In this document: piece after piece, positions 28,301-40,300 of the stretch
How positions within the stretch are numbered: the stretch's first letter is position 1
Layout: each line of letters opens with the position of its first letter
DNA from: Burhinus oedicnemus
Taxonomy: Eukaryota > Chordata > Aves > Charadriiformes > Burhinidae
Length of the DNA stretch: 64,000 bases
NCBI GenBank assembly: GCA_008921705.1
Contig: VFFE01007795.1
Span: 2,434,514-2,498,513 of the forward strand
Direction of reading: 5' to 3'
Position numbers and translations under genes: made by a program
Notes under the pieces: generated by a model
Told to the model about the DNA's origin: nothing
The model's database searches: none
The model's input: the letters and a program-made list of their open reading frames with translations, nothing else

Positions 28301-31300
28301 TAAAAATATAAGTAAACGTGAAACATTTATAGAAAGGATATAAGCATGCCCAAATTGAACAATTACTCTAGTTATATCTGGAATTAAAGTAGATTATGAA
28401 GATGGGCATAGAAAAAATACATCCACTTTAAGCTTAAGAGCACAATTTTCCTACAGAAAGGAAAGTAGGCCTTAGCATGACCAAAAAAGGAATATACAGG
28501 TCTCTACCATCCTGAGCTTTTTTCTTCCCATTATGGAAGCAGGTGACCAAGCGATCATACAGTCTGTATTTATGGGTAAGCAAGCTGTTGGCTAGCTACA
28601 GCTAGATTTGATAGTGACACAATAGTCTCCAGGTTACTATATATTCCTCCAAGTTTAGTTAAAAAAAAATTTTAGAGATAACATCCACTGGCAGAAAGGC
28701 AAAGGTATGGACTCAATCATACTATTCATTAGAAAATCTGCACGTGAAAGAGCTACAAACAACCAAGCTTTGTAAGATGTGTTGTTAAAATAATCGCAAA
28801 CTATCCACTATGTTCACTGCCATAAACATAACAGTACACTTCCACTATGTTCACTGCCATAAACATAACAGTACACTTCCACTATGTTCACTGCCATAAA
28901 CATAACAGTACACTTCCACTATGTTCACTGCCATAAACATAACAGTACACTACCACTATGTTCACTGCCATAAACATAACAGTACACTACATGGACTTCC
29001 AGTTTCACATAACACAGGCAAATATGTTTTTATAACACATTTCCAACAATCCAAGAAGACTGCAGCCATCACAAACCAAATACTAGCTGCACATACCTCC
29101 CATGACCATTCAAATGAAGGTCAAGCTGCAGAATATGGCTTGAGCTGATGTAATGAAGTCTGCTGCTGCCTGAAGAGAACACTCTCTCCTGTCTTGCACC
29201 CCCTCCCCTCACAGACATGCCATCTGCCACCACTTTTGTGCTAGCTCTGATCCTCACACACCGTTCACTGAAAAAAAATTCAACTCCCCCTAGAAGTAAA
29301 AGTACTTCCCTCCGCTCCAAGGTTAATTTTCTAACAAATTTAACATGTTAAACTGAAGTTAAGCAACAGTACTGATGCTCCAGACCCCAGTTTAAAAAGA
29401 AGGAAGACATCATTTGGCCAGGAGCAGGAGAAAGAGCAAGACCAGCTCTTTTTTGGCAACAGCAATTAGACCGGCTCAGCTACTGCTGAAGAGCACCCTT
29501 TAGTCTGTGCTAATCTGGAAAAGAAATTAACTGAACTATATTTACAGCCTCTTTTAGTTCAGATGAGTGCTGACATGTTTTGATGCTCTCTTAAGCATTC
29601 TTACTTCAGTGTCAAATTCCTTCTGGAAGAGCATATGGATTTTTCAAGTTACTAATAATTCAAATGTTTAATTGAAACTCCACCATTCTGTGTTGTACCA
29701 CTAGAAAATCTTAAATCTATTTGCTGTTCACTTGAACTGAGGACAACTTCAACTCACGGTCTTGTTAATAGAAAGCACCAATATTTCCTTACTGTGATCA
29801 CTGCTCGTGGGGCCCTCGGTACTCTGACAAACTTTGTATTTTGCACCCGTGGCTGTGACACAGTATTAATACTGACAGCGGACAGATTGCTTCTTGGCAC
29901 AGACTGCAAATTATCTGGAACAGGAGGGGAAGGTGGACCACTGTTACTTGAGGTTTCCTAACAAAATAAAACAAAAATACAGTCAAAAATACACACTATA
30001 CACAGTTATTTTAAAAGACATAAGCATAGATGCATACGTGTCTTGGAACTCGGAACTGTGATTTAGGCAGACAAGCCAAACATATTAGACAGATTTGCAA
30101 TTCTGCAATAATATCAAAAAAGCACACAAGAATATGCCAGTTATTCACCAGGTCACCAGATCTGTGACCTTTTAATGAGGTCAAAAACAATCAAAATTTT
30201 CAAAACCCACAAACTTTGCTTTTCACTACAAAAAAACCAAAACAAAACACAGAACAGTTAACCTCTCCTAACTCCTTTTGCTAGAAAGTTGAAACAAAGT
30301 GTCTTGTTTTCCAACTGACAAATAACTTTTTTTTTCCCCAGAAAAAAAAAAATCCCCATTTCCCTGAACATGCTCAATTTTCAGTACCTTAAGGTTTCAT
30401 AATTCCTTCAGAAATAAAAGACAAGCTGCAATTTACAATTCAAAAAGTGGTTTTTGTTTTGGTTTCTTTTGGGGGTCAGAGGGTGATGGAAGTGGGGCTG
30501 GGGGGGCGGTTTCCCCTAAGTCATCAGAAAGGCAGCATAAAAAAGCCTGTAATTCTCACTTAGCAGTTTACATTTTAGCTTTGGTCAAGATTGCCATCTA
30601 GAGGTTTACATTCAAAACCCAAGAGAGTACCTCAGATCTGAAAGCTCGTTTGTTGGCTAGAGACTTGAGTAATTCTTCTCTTAAGAGCATCTCCTCTTCC
30701 TCTTCCTCATCTGCAAATGGAGGTTTTGGTGGCTGTTCAGGCTCTTCAGGGGGAAGAGGGGGAAGAGGTGGAGGCGGCTCAAGAGAAACACAAGAAATAC
30801 CCTCCACGTAAAGTTGGCTCAAAGATGGTACAGGCTGAGATAAAAAGGAAAACAAGAGTTTGAAACTTGAAAATTACTACTACTTCATGATTAGCAGAGG
30901 TTGAGTCCTAAATTAATTCATGGTTTAAAATTAATTCAAACTGCAGTGGACTGAGACCACTGTCAAAGGCTGCTGCTGAACAGTGAGCAATTACTCAAAG
31001 AAGATAATGGAAACAACAAGGTTACATTTGGATAGTAAAGTAGTGCAGACTTACACACTAAACAAACGAGAATTCAGAACCAGAGCCACAGAAATATGGC
31101 TGCCCAGACACATTCACACTGCTTGAAAAAGTTCTTAAACAGTTTTATGAATTTGTCTTAACTAATAAAATTACAATTTCCCTTAGTCAAAAATTCAGAA
31201 GCTGCCATGACAAGGAATGGTAACTTCCTACTGCTTTACGAAGAAGGGTAAGAATCATTCAGTGAAGAAAAGTGGGGGGGAAAAAACTGCACTAATTCAA

Positions 31301-34300
31301 TTTCCATACGGACTCTTACGTGAGCAGATAGCCAGCATATAGTCAACATGTACAAAGTTTGAAAGAAGGACTGATGAGCTGCAATTTTGTCTGGGTTTTT
31401 CCGCCCCATAGGTAACAAGTCAGAGAATAAGCACAGCTACACATACATGGCCTAGAGATACGAGGCAAAGTTGCCTTGCACTAACAATTCCAATGCATTA
31501 TTTTTCCTTATGTGCTTCAGGCAATTTTTGCTTTGTTATGAAACAGCATAGCTCTAACAATGAAGAGAAAATTTTAGTTCCGTAGGGAGAGCTTCCATTA
31601 AACAGGAATTGGATCAGTCAAAAAATAGCTGAAATAAAGAGTTTTTAAAAAGCAACCACAAGTCTACCAGATAGTTCAAGGGAATCACTAGAGAATTGTA
31701 TCAAAAACAGAATCTAAATTTAATCCTAACTTTAGCATTAGAAATAAGAAACAAAATAAGAATTCTAAACATTTTCAAAAATACACTCCTTTCAAGGTTA
31801 CTTACTGGAATTGGAGGTGGCAGTGGCAAGGAAATTGGTGGTACTGGAGGTGGATAATATCCTATTGGACACTCAAAGAAAGGAGGCTGCACTGGAGAAG
31901 AAGCTGTAATTAAAAAAAGTATAAAGTGTAAGAAATATGGCAGGTAATTACTAAACACCAACTTGTCCTTATACTTCAACTAATTTAACGCAGTAGGAGA
32001 CAAATGTTTTTACTATGTGCCAATTTGAAAGGTAACACCAGACACAGCACAGTGCATTTATTTCTTACATATATGTATATAAGTAGTTACCTGTCCTTTT
32101 TCTATTTTACATACAAAAATGCAAGTACAGCCAAACAGTACTACTAAGGTAATGATTCAGACCTTACTACTAAGGTAATGATTCAGACCTCATCTTTGAT
32201 TTAATTTGCAAGAATCTATCTTCTTAAACTAGGTATCTCAACAGAGAGTCTCCTGATTACTAGCTACCAAAAATGCAATACAAATTAGGACAGAAGCAGA
32301 CCAAACGTACAGCTGATACTGAATTCTGAAACATAAAACTTGAGTTTGAGATGCTTCATCGAGAGAAGATTCATGTAGCTTACACGTCCAAAACAGCAGG
32401 AGCAGTATTTTAGCAAATTAACATATAAGGAAGCCTGACAGGAAAGGAGGAAAAAAGGAAAAAAAAAACCCCCAAAAAAAAGGATGATGAAAATCAAGAT
32501 AAAGATGGCCAATAAAGTAGTATGCTTAATGAAGCTTCCTCAACACTCCACATGTTGAGATGGAACAAGGACACCTGCACACCTTAAAATGCACCTCAAA
32601 CTCAAGAGTCATTAAATGAGTTAGGCTGGAAGAGACCTCTGGAAGGCATATGCCCCAGGACAAGTGCTCAAAGCAGGGCTGCCCCCAAAGTCAGGTTGTT
32701 AAGGGTCCAGTCAAGTTCCAAGTATATTTGAGGATGGAGATTTCACAATATTTCCAGTTAACCTGTTCTAGTGTTTGACCATCCTCTGTGATAGTTTTCC
32801 TTTATATCTAACCAGAATTTATTTTGCTACAATTTAAGTGTTGCCCCTTGTCCTTCCTTGAAGGCCTTCAAAATACCATTACACCAGAGATTGAGAGCAA
32901 AGAGTCAGCATTAAAACAAGACAGAATTGGCTCACCTTAAAACATTCGTTCTGTAACTGCCACATCTTAAAAGAAAAACTTTCCTTTTAGAAGGAAGCTC
33001 ATTTCCTACTTTTTAACTATTTTTACCAATCACCATACAAGAAAACTGTAAGTCTTACCTGGAGAGTTAGTTTCACTATCTGTATCCATAGCAACTTCAT
33101 CATAATTATCATACTGATATATGCCTCCTGCGCTATCTGTAGACGGCTTATCCAAAGACCATCTCAAGTCTGTATCTGAAGACTAAAGCCACAAAGAAGT
33201 GTATTTTATTTAGCTGGTCTTATGTTATTCTTTTAGAGCAAACCAATTAAATTTTAGAAACCATCCCTTATAATTTTGTCTTCTAGTTGCTTTATAAATA
33301 GAATTTACTTAGCTTGTACAAAGAGAGCAAACTGAAGATCATGTTTTATTCAAATCTACTGCAGGCAGTGACTTGACAAATTAACAGTTTTAAAATTGCA
33401 TCTCTTCGGGGAGTGGGGGGTGGGGTGGTGTCATGATAACACAGAAGCAATTTTTAAAAACATATTACGTCATTACGTATTTGGTAAATTGCCACAGTTA
33501 TATTTCTGAAACATTGAAAGATAATTAAATGCTTTATTATTTCTGTCACTCTGTCATGGCGGTTACCAAAAGCATTTGAATTATCCTTGTTAGAAACAAC
33601 ACAAAATTGCACAAGGATTATCTTCACTATGACAAAGTTCATCTGTTTAGGTGAAACATGTTCTGACTGTTCCAAGACTGATGTCTCAAGCGAAGAATCC
33701 TTTCATTGTCCCAGAAGGAGCCACATAACACACTGAAACATGCCCAGAGACTGTCAACTAATAAATCAGATTGTTCAAAGAATGTCTAAAACTGTATGGA
33801 TGCCAATCAATGTTCAGCGAACACTGAAAATATGTAGAACAGTAAGTATGACTTCTTAGACTCCTCAATTTGTATCTCTCAGAGGCATACAGTAGACATT
33901 TTAGCAGCTTTTAGAATTTGTTGTTCACAGTTAAACACTTTTAGCCTCAATTTTCCACTCATTATTATAAATGGGACTCTTCTATAACATGACCTCAAAT
34001 AGGGAGTCCCAATTCCCTTAGTTGCAATTTCATTTCTTATTACAGCATTAGTAGCTCCAAGAACTTGAAGCATCTAGCTGCAGCAGCTGAACTGCTTCCA
34101 TGATGAAAGAACTAATGCCGAAGAAACACTGTCTTTTTTTCTGTAAGGTACCAATGTTTTAGAGACAGAACATTAGTGATGTAAGTGCCTTTTGCTAACC
34201 TCAAGATGAGAGAATGAAGACAGCCTAGAAGTGCAGCATGATGACCACTGCAGTAACTCTGTTCCTTCATAAATTTGACACAATTCTGGCATCCTGTAAT

Positions 34301-37300
34301 GAGGCTGAAGTAATTATCCTTTGTGTCTGGGCATATTTTGCACCTTGACAAATTAAAAAAATACTACAAAGAATCCAAACCTCAGATAACATTTTGAAAG
34401 GAGCAGGCCACTAAAGTTGTATAAACACAAAAACTTTGAAAATGTGGAGACAAAACTGCAATCTAAGAGAAGAAAGCCAAGGAAGTTTAGTTCACTAGTT
34501 CGTGTTCAATTAGGCTGCTTTTTGATCACAATGTTCAAAAATCTTCAGGAGAAAAATGCTTTACCACTGACTTACAAATGTACAATTGATACAAAACTGA
34601 TATTACCAAAAACTGATATTACCAAACTGATATTACCAAACCCAAATCCCTGTCTAGCATGGGATTAAAACACTGTAAACACTGAAACACTTTTGAGGGG
34701 CTTTTTTTGGTGTTTTGGGTTTTTTTGTGTTGTTTTTGGTGGGTTTTTTTTGTTTTGGTTTTTTTGTTTGTTTAAGGGGGGCAGGGTAGGAGGGACATAG
34801 AACCAGGAGGGGCATAAAGATAGAAATCACTCATGAATCACAAATATAACACCTGAACAACACACAAAAAATTTGTTACCCTGCTTCTTGATCTCCTCTT
34901 TCCTCCAATTAACTTCATAAATCGATTGTACTGCTCTTCTTGATTTGAGAGGTCCCTAATTTTCCTGATTTCTTCTTCTCTCTTTCTTCTTTCCTCCTCC
35001 TCTTCTTGTTTCCTCTGGTCTTCCTCTTTCTGACGCCTGTCTTGCTCCTTTTGCTGCTGCATCTTCTTTGATGTCTTTGTCTGTTGTTTCCTCAAAGCTT
35101 GCTTGGCTTGAAATAAAAAAAAAAAAAAAANNNNNNNNNNNNNNNNNNNNTTTTTTTTTTTTTTTTAATTAATGGGGAAGACACAAGGGGGAAAAAAATA
35201 CCTAGAATTAGGTGGTTTGGCTATTAATTACCAGTTTTCTCTTTCGGTTTCTTTACAGGCTTTGTCTTCTAAATTCTCATTCTCAAGTTACGTATAAATC
35301 GTTGTGACTTTCAGTGTTCTAGTCTACCTTTCTTCATATTCCTACTAATTACCCACCTGTATTCTTCATCCATCCATTTACTACTTTGTCTCTTCCCACT
35401 CAAATTGATAGCTTACACACATTGACAAGTTAGCTAACATAAGATGACAAGTGATATCTCCAGGCACACCCTCAATCACCGCAAACACTTAATAAAACTA
35501 GGTGAAGCCTCAGAATAGGAAGTTTAAGACAGCTGCCTTACTTTGCTGCAGACTTAAAAGTAAGCTCAAGGACTTGATAACTTTTTCTCACTGTTTCATG
35601 CATCTGAGCAACTATCCTCTTTGGCCTGCAGTGTAGAACTACGTGGGCAAGATGTTTACTCCATCCTTCGGTTACATTTCTTCTACAAATCCTTTCTATT
35701 TCTGCCCCATGATTTCTTCACTATTTGCGAATACCAATTATAAGCAAAATAATTCTTGTGAAAATATCTCATACAGGCTTGTTACACTGAAGAAAACACA
35801 CAAGAAAGCTGAAATGCAGAAAAAGATGTCTTTAAATGTTATCTTTTCAGCTAAGAAAACCCCACATTTTGCTTCTGCAAAAGAAGAACATGGGAAAACC
35901 AGAAGGAAAACTTTAAGTGAAAGCAAATGATTTCTGCTATGAACAACAATTAAAACCTTCAAGTCTTGTCCTCATGGTTTTTGCCAAACCACCAGTTAGT
36001 CTAAGCAAACACATTAGTTAAACAAAAACAAATCAAAAAACATGCTTCTATGCATGTTTATGTATTTCAAGGAATTACATAAAACAGGAATTAAGTACAT
36101 TAAATCTATAACTTAATGTTTAACATGTTAATTAAAATTAGTATTTTTAAGTAAAAGTTTCCCCAACATCTAATAAATATGATAGATAATGGCAAGCAAA
36201 AAGACCTTTACAAGCTAAAACAACTTCACAAGTATTTACCTTGGCCAGATTCTGTGACTTCAGATTTTTGTGATGACTGTTTCGTTCCTTCTTTGCCTTT
36301 TTTTAATCTGCTCCTCTCAGCTGGAGTAGGCAGTTTTTGCCTGAGAGGTTTCAGTTCAAATGCCTGAAAGGCTATAACCGGAGTTTTCTCCTCAGGAGGT
36401 ACTTCTTTTATAGCATCCGTTGTAATACTGTCATTTTCTACAGTTATTTGGTCCTCAGTGTCCACTGTTTTATCATCACCTTGTTGTTCACTTTCTTCCC
36501 TGTTGCTCAAAGCCAGTCTTTCATCTTTGTTAATGCATTCAAGCTCTAATTGTATCTGCTTATACTTCAACAGCAGATCCTCAAAACTTTCTTCCACAGA
36601 GTTTTCATTTTTAGAAGAGTAGTTCTGCTTTCTAGATGGGGACCTTCCAAAAGTTTTGGCTGAATTACTGGTCAAGAAAACTAAGAGAAGAACATGTATA
36701 GCTTTAAAACAGTGGTGATATTACCACTGAAAACTAAATTATGGCAAACAAAACTTAAGATCTTTCTCATATCTTATTTTAATTTTACCTTAAGGCTAGC
36801 TTGAAAAATATCCCCTTTTAAATATGAGCAGCATGCAAAAGATGTAGCCATTATTATATATTGACAGCTTAAATAAACATTTTCTCAAACCAACAATTTA
36901 AAATATCCTACTTATGACAGGAATCTCATTAATTGCCAAGCAGTCTTGTCTCTTGCTCACACTATCCTCCCAGAAATAACAGCTGTAATGCTGAGAAGGT
37001 TCCCTATCACAAAGTCAGACTTCCAGAGTTCGTAACTCAAATATTGACTCCCCATCTGACATTCTGAAAAAGACAAGTTAAATTCATTCTCACTCATTTT
37101 ACCCTTTCATACAATGCTAAGTCTAGCCACAACACAATTACACATTGCAGTAACCGTAGCTCAACAAATGAGGAAAGGCACTGAAAAACCAACAACTGAA
37201 GGGAATAAAAAAATATATGGCTAAAGACTTAGAATCAAAACATTCAAAGAAAAAAAATGCTAAAAGAGGATCGGGAATTACTAATTACTCAGAAAAAGTT

Positions 37301-40300
37301 GTCTATGCATGCTCAAGGGATACATTTTCTTGACAACATGTTGTCCAAGGCAGGCAATGGAAATATTATTAGGCAACTGTACCCAGAATAAAAGTTCTCA
37401 CTATTAGAGGTTCACTTTCTCTTACTTTAACCTGTCATTTGAAAAGCTAAACTATCCTATAAAATAATCATGCTCGGGGGTAAATCTTTTAGGATACTGC
37501 GTCAGGTTTGACTCATTCGACTTTCAGTATCCGCTGTGATAACAGCTGACTCACACCCAGTTATGTGAAATGCTTTTTCATCAACGTCATCTCTTAAAAC
37601 AATAAACGGAGTAAAACTAAAAGCTAAAATAGGTGTCTTCTGAATGCAGACATACTGAATCCAGAGGAAGATAACTTTGCATTTATCTTCTGCTCATATC
37701 ATGCATCAACAACCTGGATGTTTCACTATGTTAAATTCTAACATAAGTATGAAGAATCTTGGTTTGTACCCTACAAAGACAGCTTCTGTAATACCAGGAA
37801 ATTATACAATGCTTTCTTAAGCTTCAACACAAAAAGCAGAAACTAGTAAAGATAAACTGCATAACATCCAGAAGGCAATAAACGATCTATAAATATGCTG
37901 AAAATATTAAGAGCTGTGTGCAGTATAACACCAAATTATGTAGTAAGCATATTTGCCAAATTCACTTCCAACATATTTCTACTTTTAAAAAGACAACTAC
38001 ATTAGTGATTTTGTGAGTCACAAGAACATCTGAAGCTAATTAAGTGATTTAACATCATTTATAAAAATAAGTCTAACTATTATTTGATATTGAAATACTT
38101 CAATAGCTTCTGGAGTCATCTTGAGTTGTGTAACAAGACAAAGCTTCGAGATGTTTTTTGTGCTCAGGATAATGCAATTGCTAGAGCTCCCACAACGGTA
38201 TTAATCAGAAATTCTGTGTTTCACATATGTAGAACGTGTTTTTATATGTGGTTCTACACACAGAATACAAGACTAGAAGGCGTGCTATGAAAGGCACACA
38301 GGTACACATACATTAGAACAACAGTTATTCTTCAATCAATGCAAAAGAAACTTCACCCTACAACCAAAAAAAAAAGAGACCAATTAAAGAAACTGGGGGG
38401 TTAGAAGTGAAAAAAAAAAAGTATGCTGTGAAGAGTTCAGAATTCAATGGGAACAGAAAGTCACATCTCGGTCCCGTATTTCAGACTCAAAATTCCACAA
38501 TTCTCTATGCAAGCATTTCTTCAGAATGACTATGCAACAGTTTCATGTAAAAGTTTCTAGGAATTAAAAGTGAAAAGCCTATTAAAGGCTAATACCCAAA
38601 GAAAAGTAACAAGAATTCTTGAAGTGCTCCACCGTAGCATTTACTCCATTTACACATACACTTCTACAGAGCACTGCGGAAAGTACTAGTTCCAAGGAAA
38701 AAAAAAAAAAAAAATCTATTTCTCTTAGCAAACACTTAAAACATTTCACTTTCCTGGGGGAATTCCAAATACCACTCCAGGCCACAAGCCTCCTTGTCCC
38801 AGTTGATCCGAAGGTCTCTTCTGAAGTCACATGCCCATGAACTACGTCCCTACGGCATTAATATTAGCAACGTGGAGGTATCTTAATATTGAGGAATACT
38901 GTCATATAGACTCCTTTGAGTGGCAAGGATATGAAAAATACAGAAAAGAACTTACACTGACAGAAAATCATGGTCCTTCCTTAACTATATGATTCACAAA
39001 CAACTGAATGTCACTTATTAAAAAGCCATAGTATTAGAACCTTCCCTATCATGTTTAAACAGAAGAGTGCATCTGAAGTATTGGGGTGGGTGAAGCTGAC
39101 TTCCTCATTTTCTGCTTTTGATTTTGTGGGAAAATAAGGGAAGGCTGGCGAGGAGCATTATAAACACACTTAAGTGACCTGCAGCTGAAGTGTAGAAAAA
39201 CACATATATCATACTAATCCTTCTTTAGCCTTGTATGCTTGACAAGTAGAACATCTGTGTTTAGAAAACATATGCCTGTGATAGACTCAGAGGCACCCTA
39301 TCAGATGTGCTTGGGATTCCTGCCCTGCTGTGGGAAAGATCAAAGCACAGTGCTAAACTACACTTGCGTGAATCCCCAGTATATAGGCAAAAGCAGCGCA
39401 TTCAAAAATTCACTAGCAAGCATCAAGCTTCGCGGTGCCTGCGTTCCTGCCTGTGTGCCTCTGCCCAGGTGCTGCTTCGGAGATCCACCGGTTTGCGAGG
39501 TTAACGAAAATAAATTTACTCTTTGCACTTCATCCGTAGTTTTGTGGCCTGTTCCTGCATCCTGCCTGTGTCAGCTCACACAGTCTGAAAATAGAATTAT
39601 CGTTTCCTGAACACTCTTTTAATTAAAAGTGAGAAAGAGACTCTGTATCAGTAATAACAAGCACTGCAAGGGCTGTTTAGGATGATCAACACGTTTGCCC
39701 TGCAAACTACTCATTACACAGAAAGTAACCATTTTCTGGTATTCAGAGCAACACTGCAAACTAAAAGACTTAAATCTGTTTTCAGCACTAGAACCATCTT
39801 ACTGTGGGACCCTGGGCAAATCACATCTTCACTCACTGCATCTCAATATAAGCTCCTTGAAAGAAGAGTTCTTATGAAGACTTCAGTAATGCTGTACCTT
39901 TACCAGATGAGATTAAATAAAAGCATCTCTTTATCACCAGTTTACATATTCCACCCACACTTTTTAAAAAAATAAGATAATTAATGACATGGATAAATAA
40001 TCTTGTATCTAAAAGAACACAAGGATCCAATGAGTAGCTTTCAAAGCCTTAAGTCCTCACACAAGTAGGAAAATTCCTGTTCCTGGGATCAACCAGCAGT
40101 CATGCAAACAGCACACATCCTTTGACTATTGGTACAGAGGACAATAAAACACTCTAAGATCCTGGAGAATAGGTTTTAACCACTAGTTTTCTCACTCAGT
40201 GGGTTTTTTTACACTTGTCTACATTTTCAGTTAGGCAACAATGCAGTTACATCAAGTTTCAGTACCAGGCTGCACCTAAGTTACACTGGGCGTCAGCTCT

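Noticed and set aside
36660..36680. Alternative U2-type acceptor for ZFC3H1 exon 2 after CTCTTAG
   Set aside because: It keeps the frame but inserts seven residues that do not fit the family junction, and the donor of intron 1 is U12-like. Kept only as a possible alternative.
39239..39610. 123-codon Cys-rich plus-strand frame in intron 1
   Set aside because: It starts at a non-ATG codon, has no signal peptide or regular cysteine spacing, and no splice or promoter context. Probably chance.
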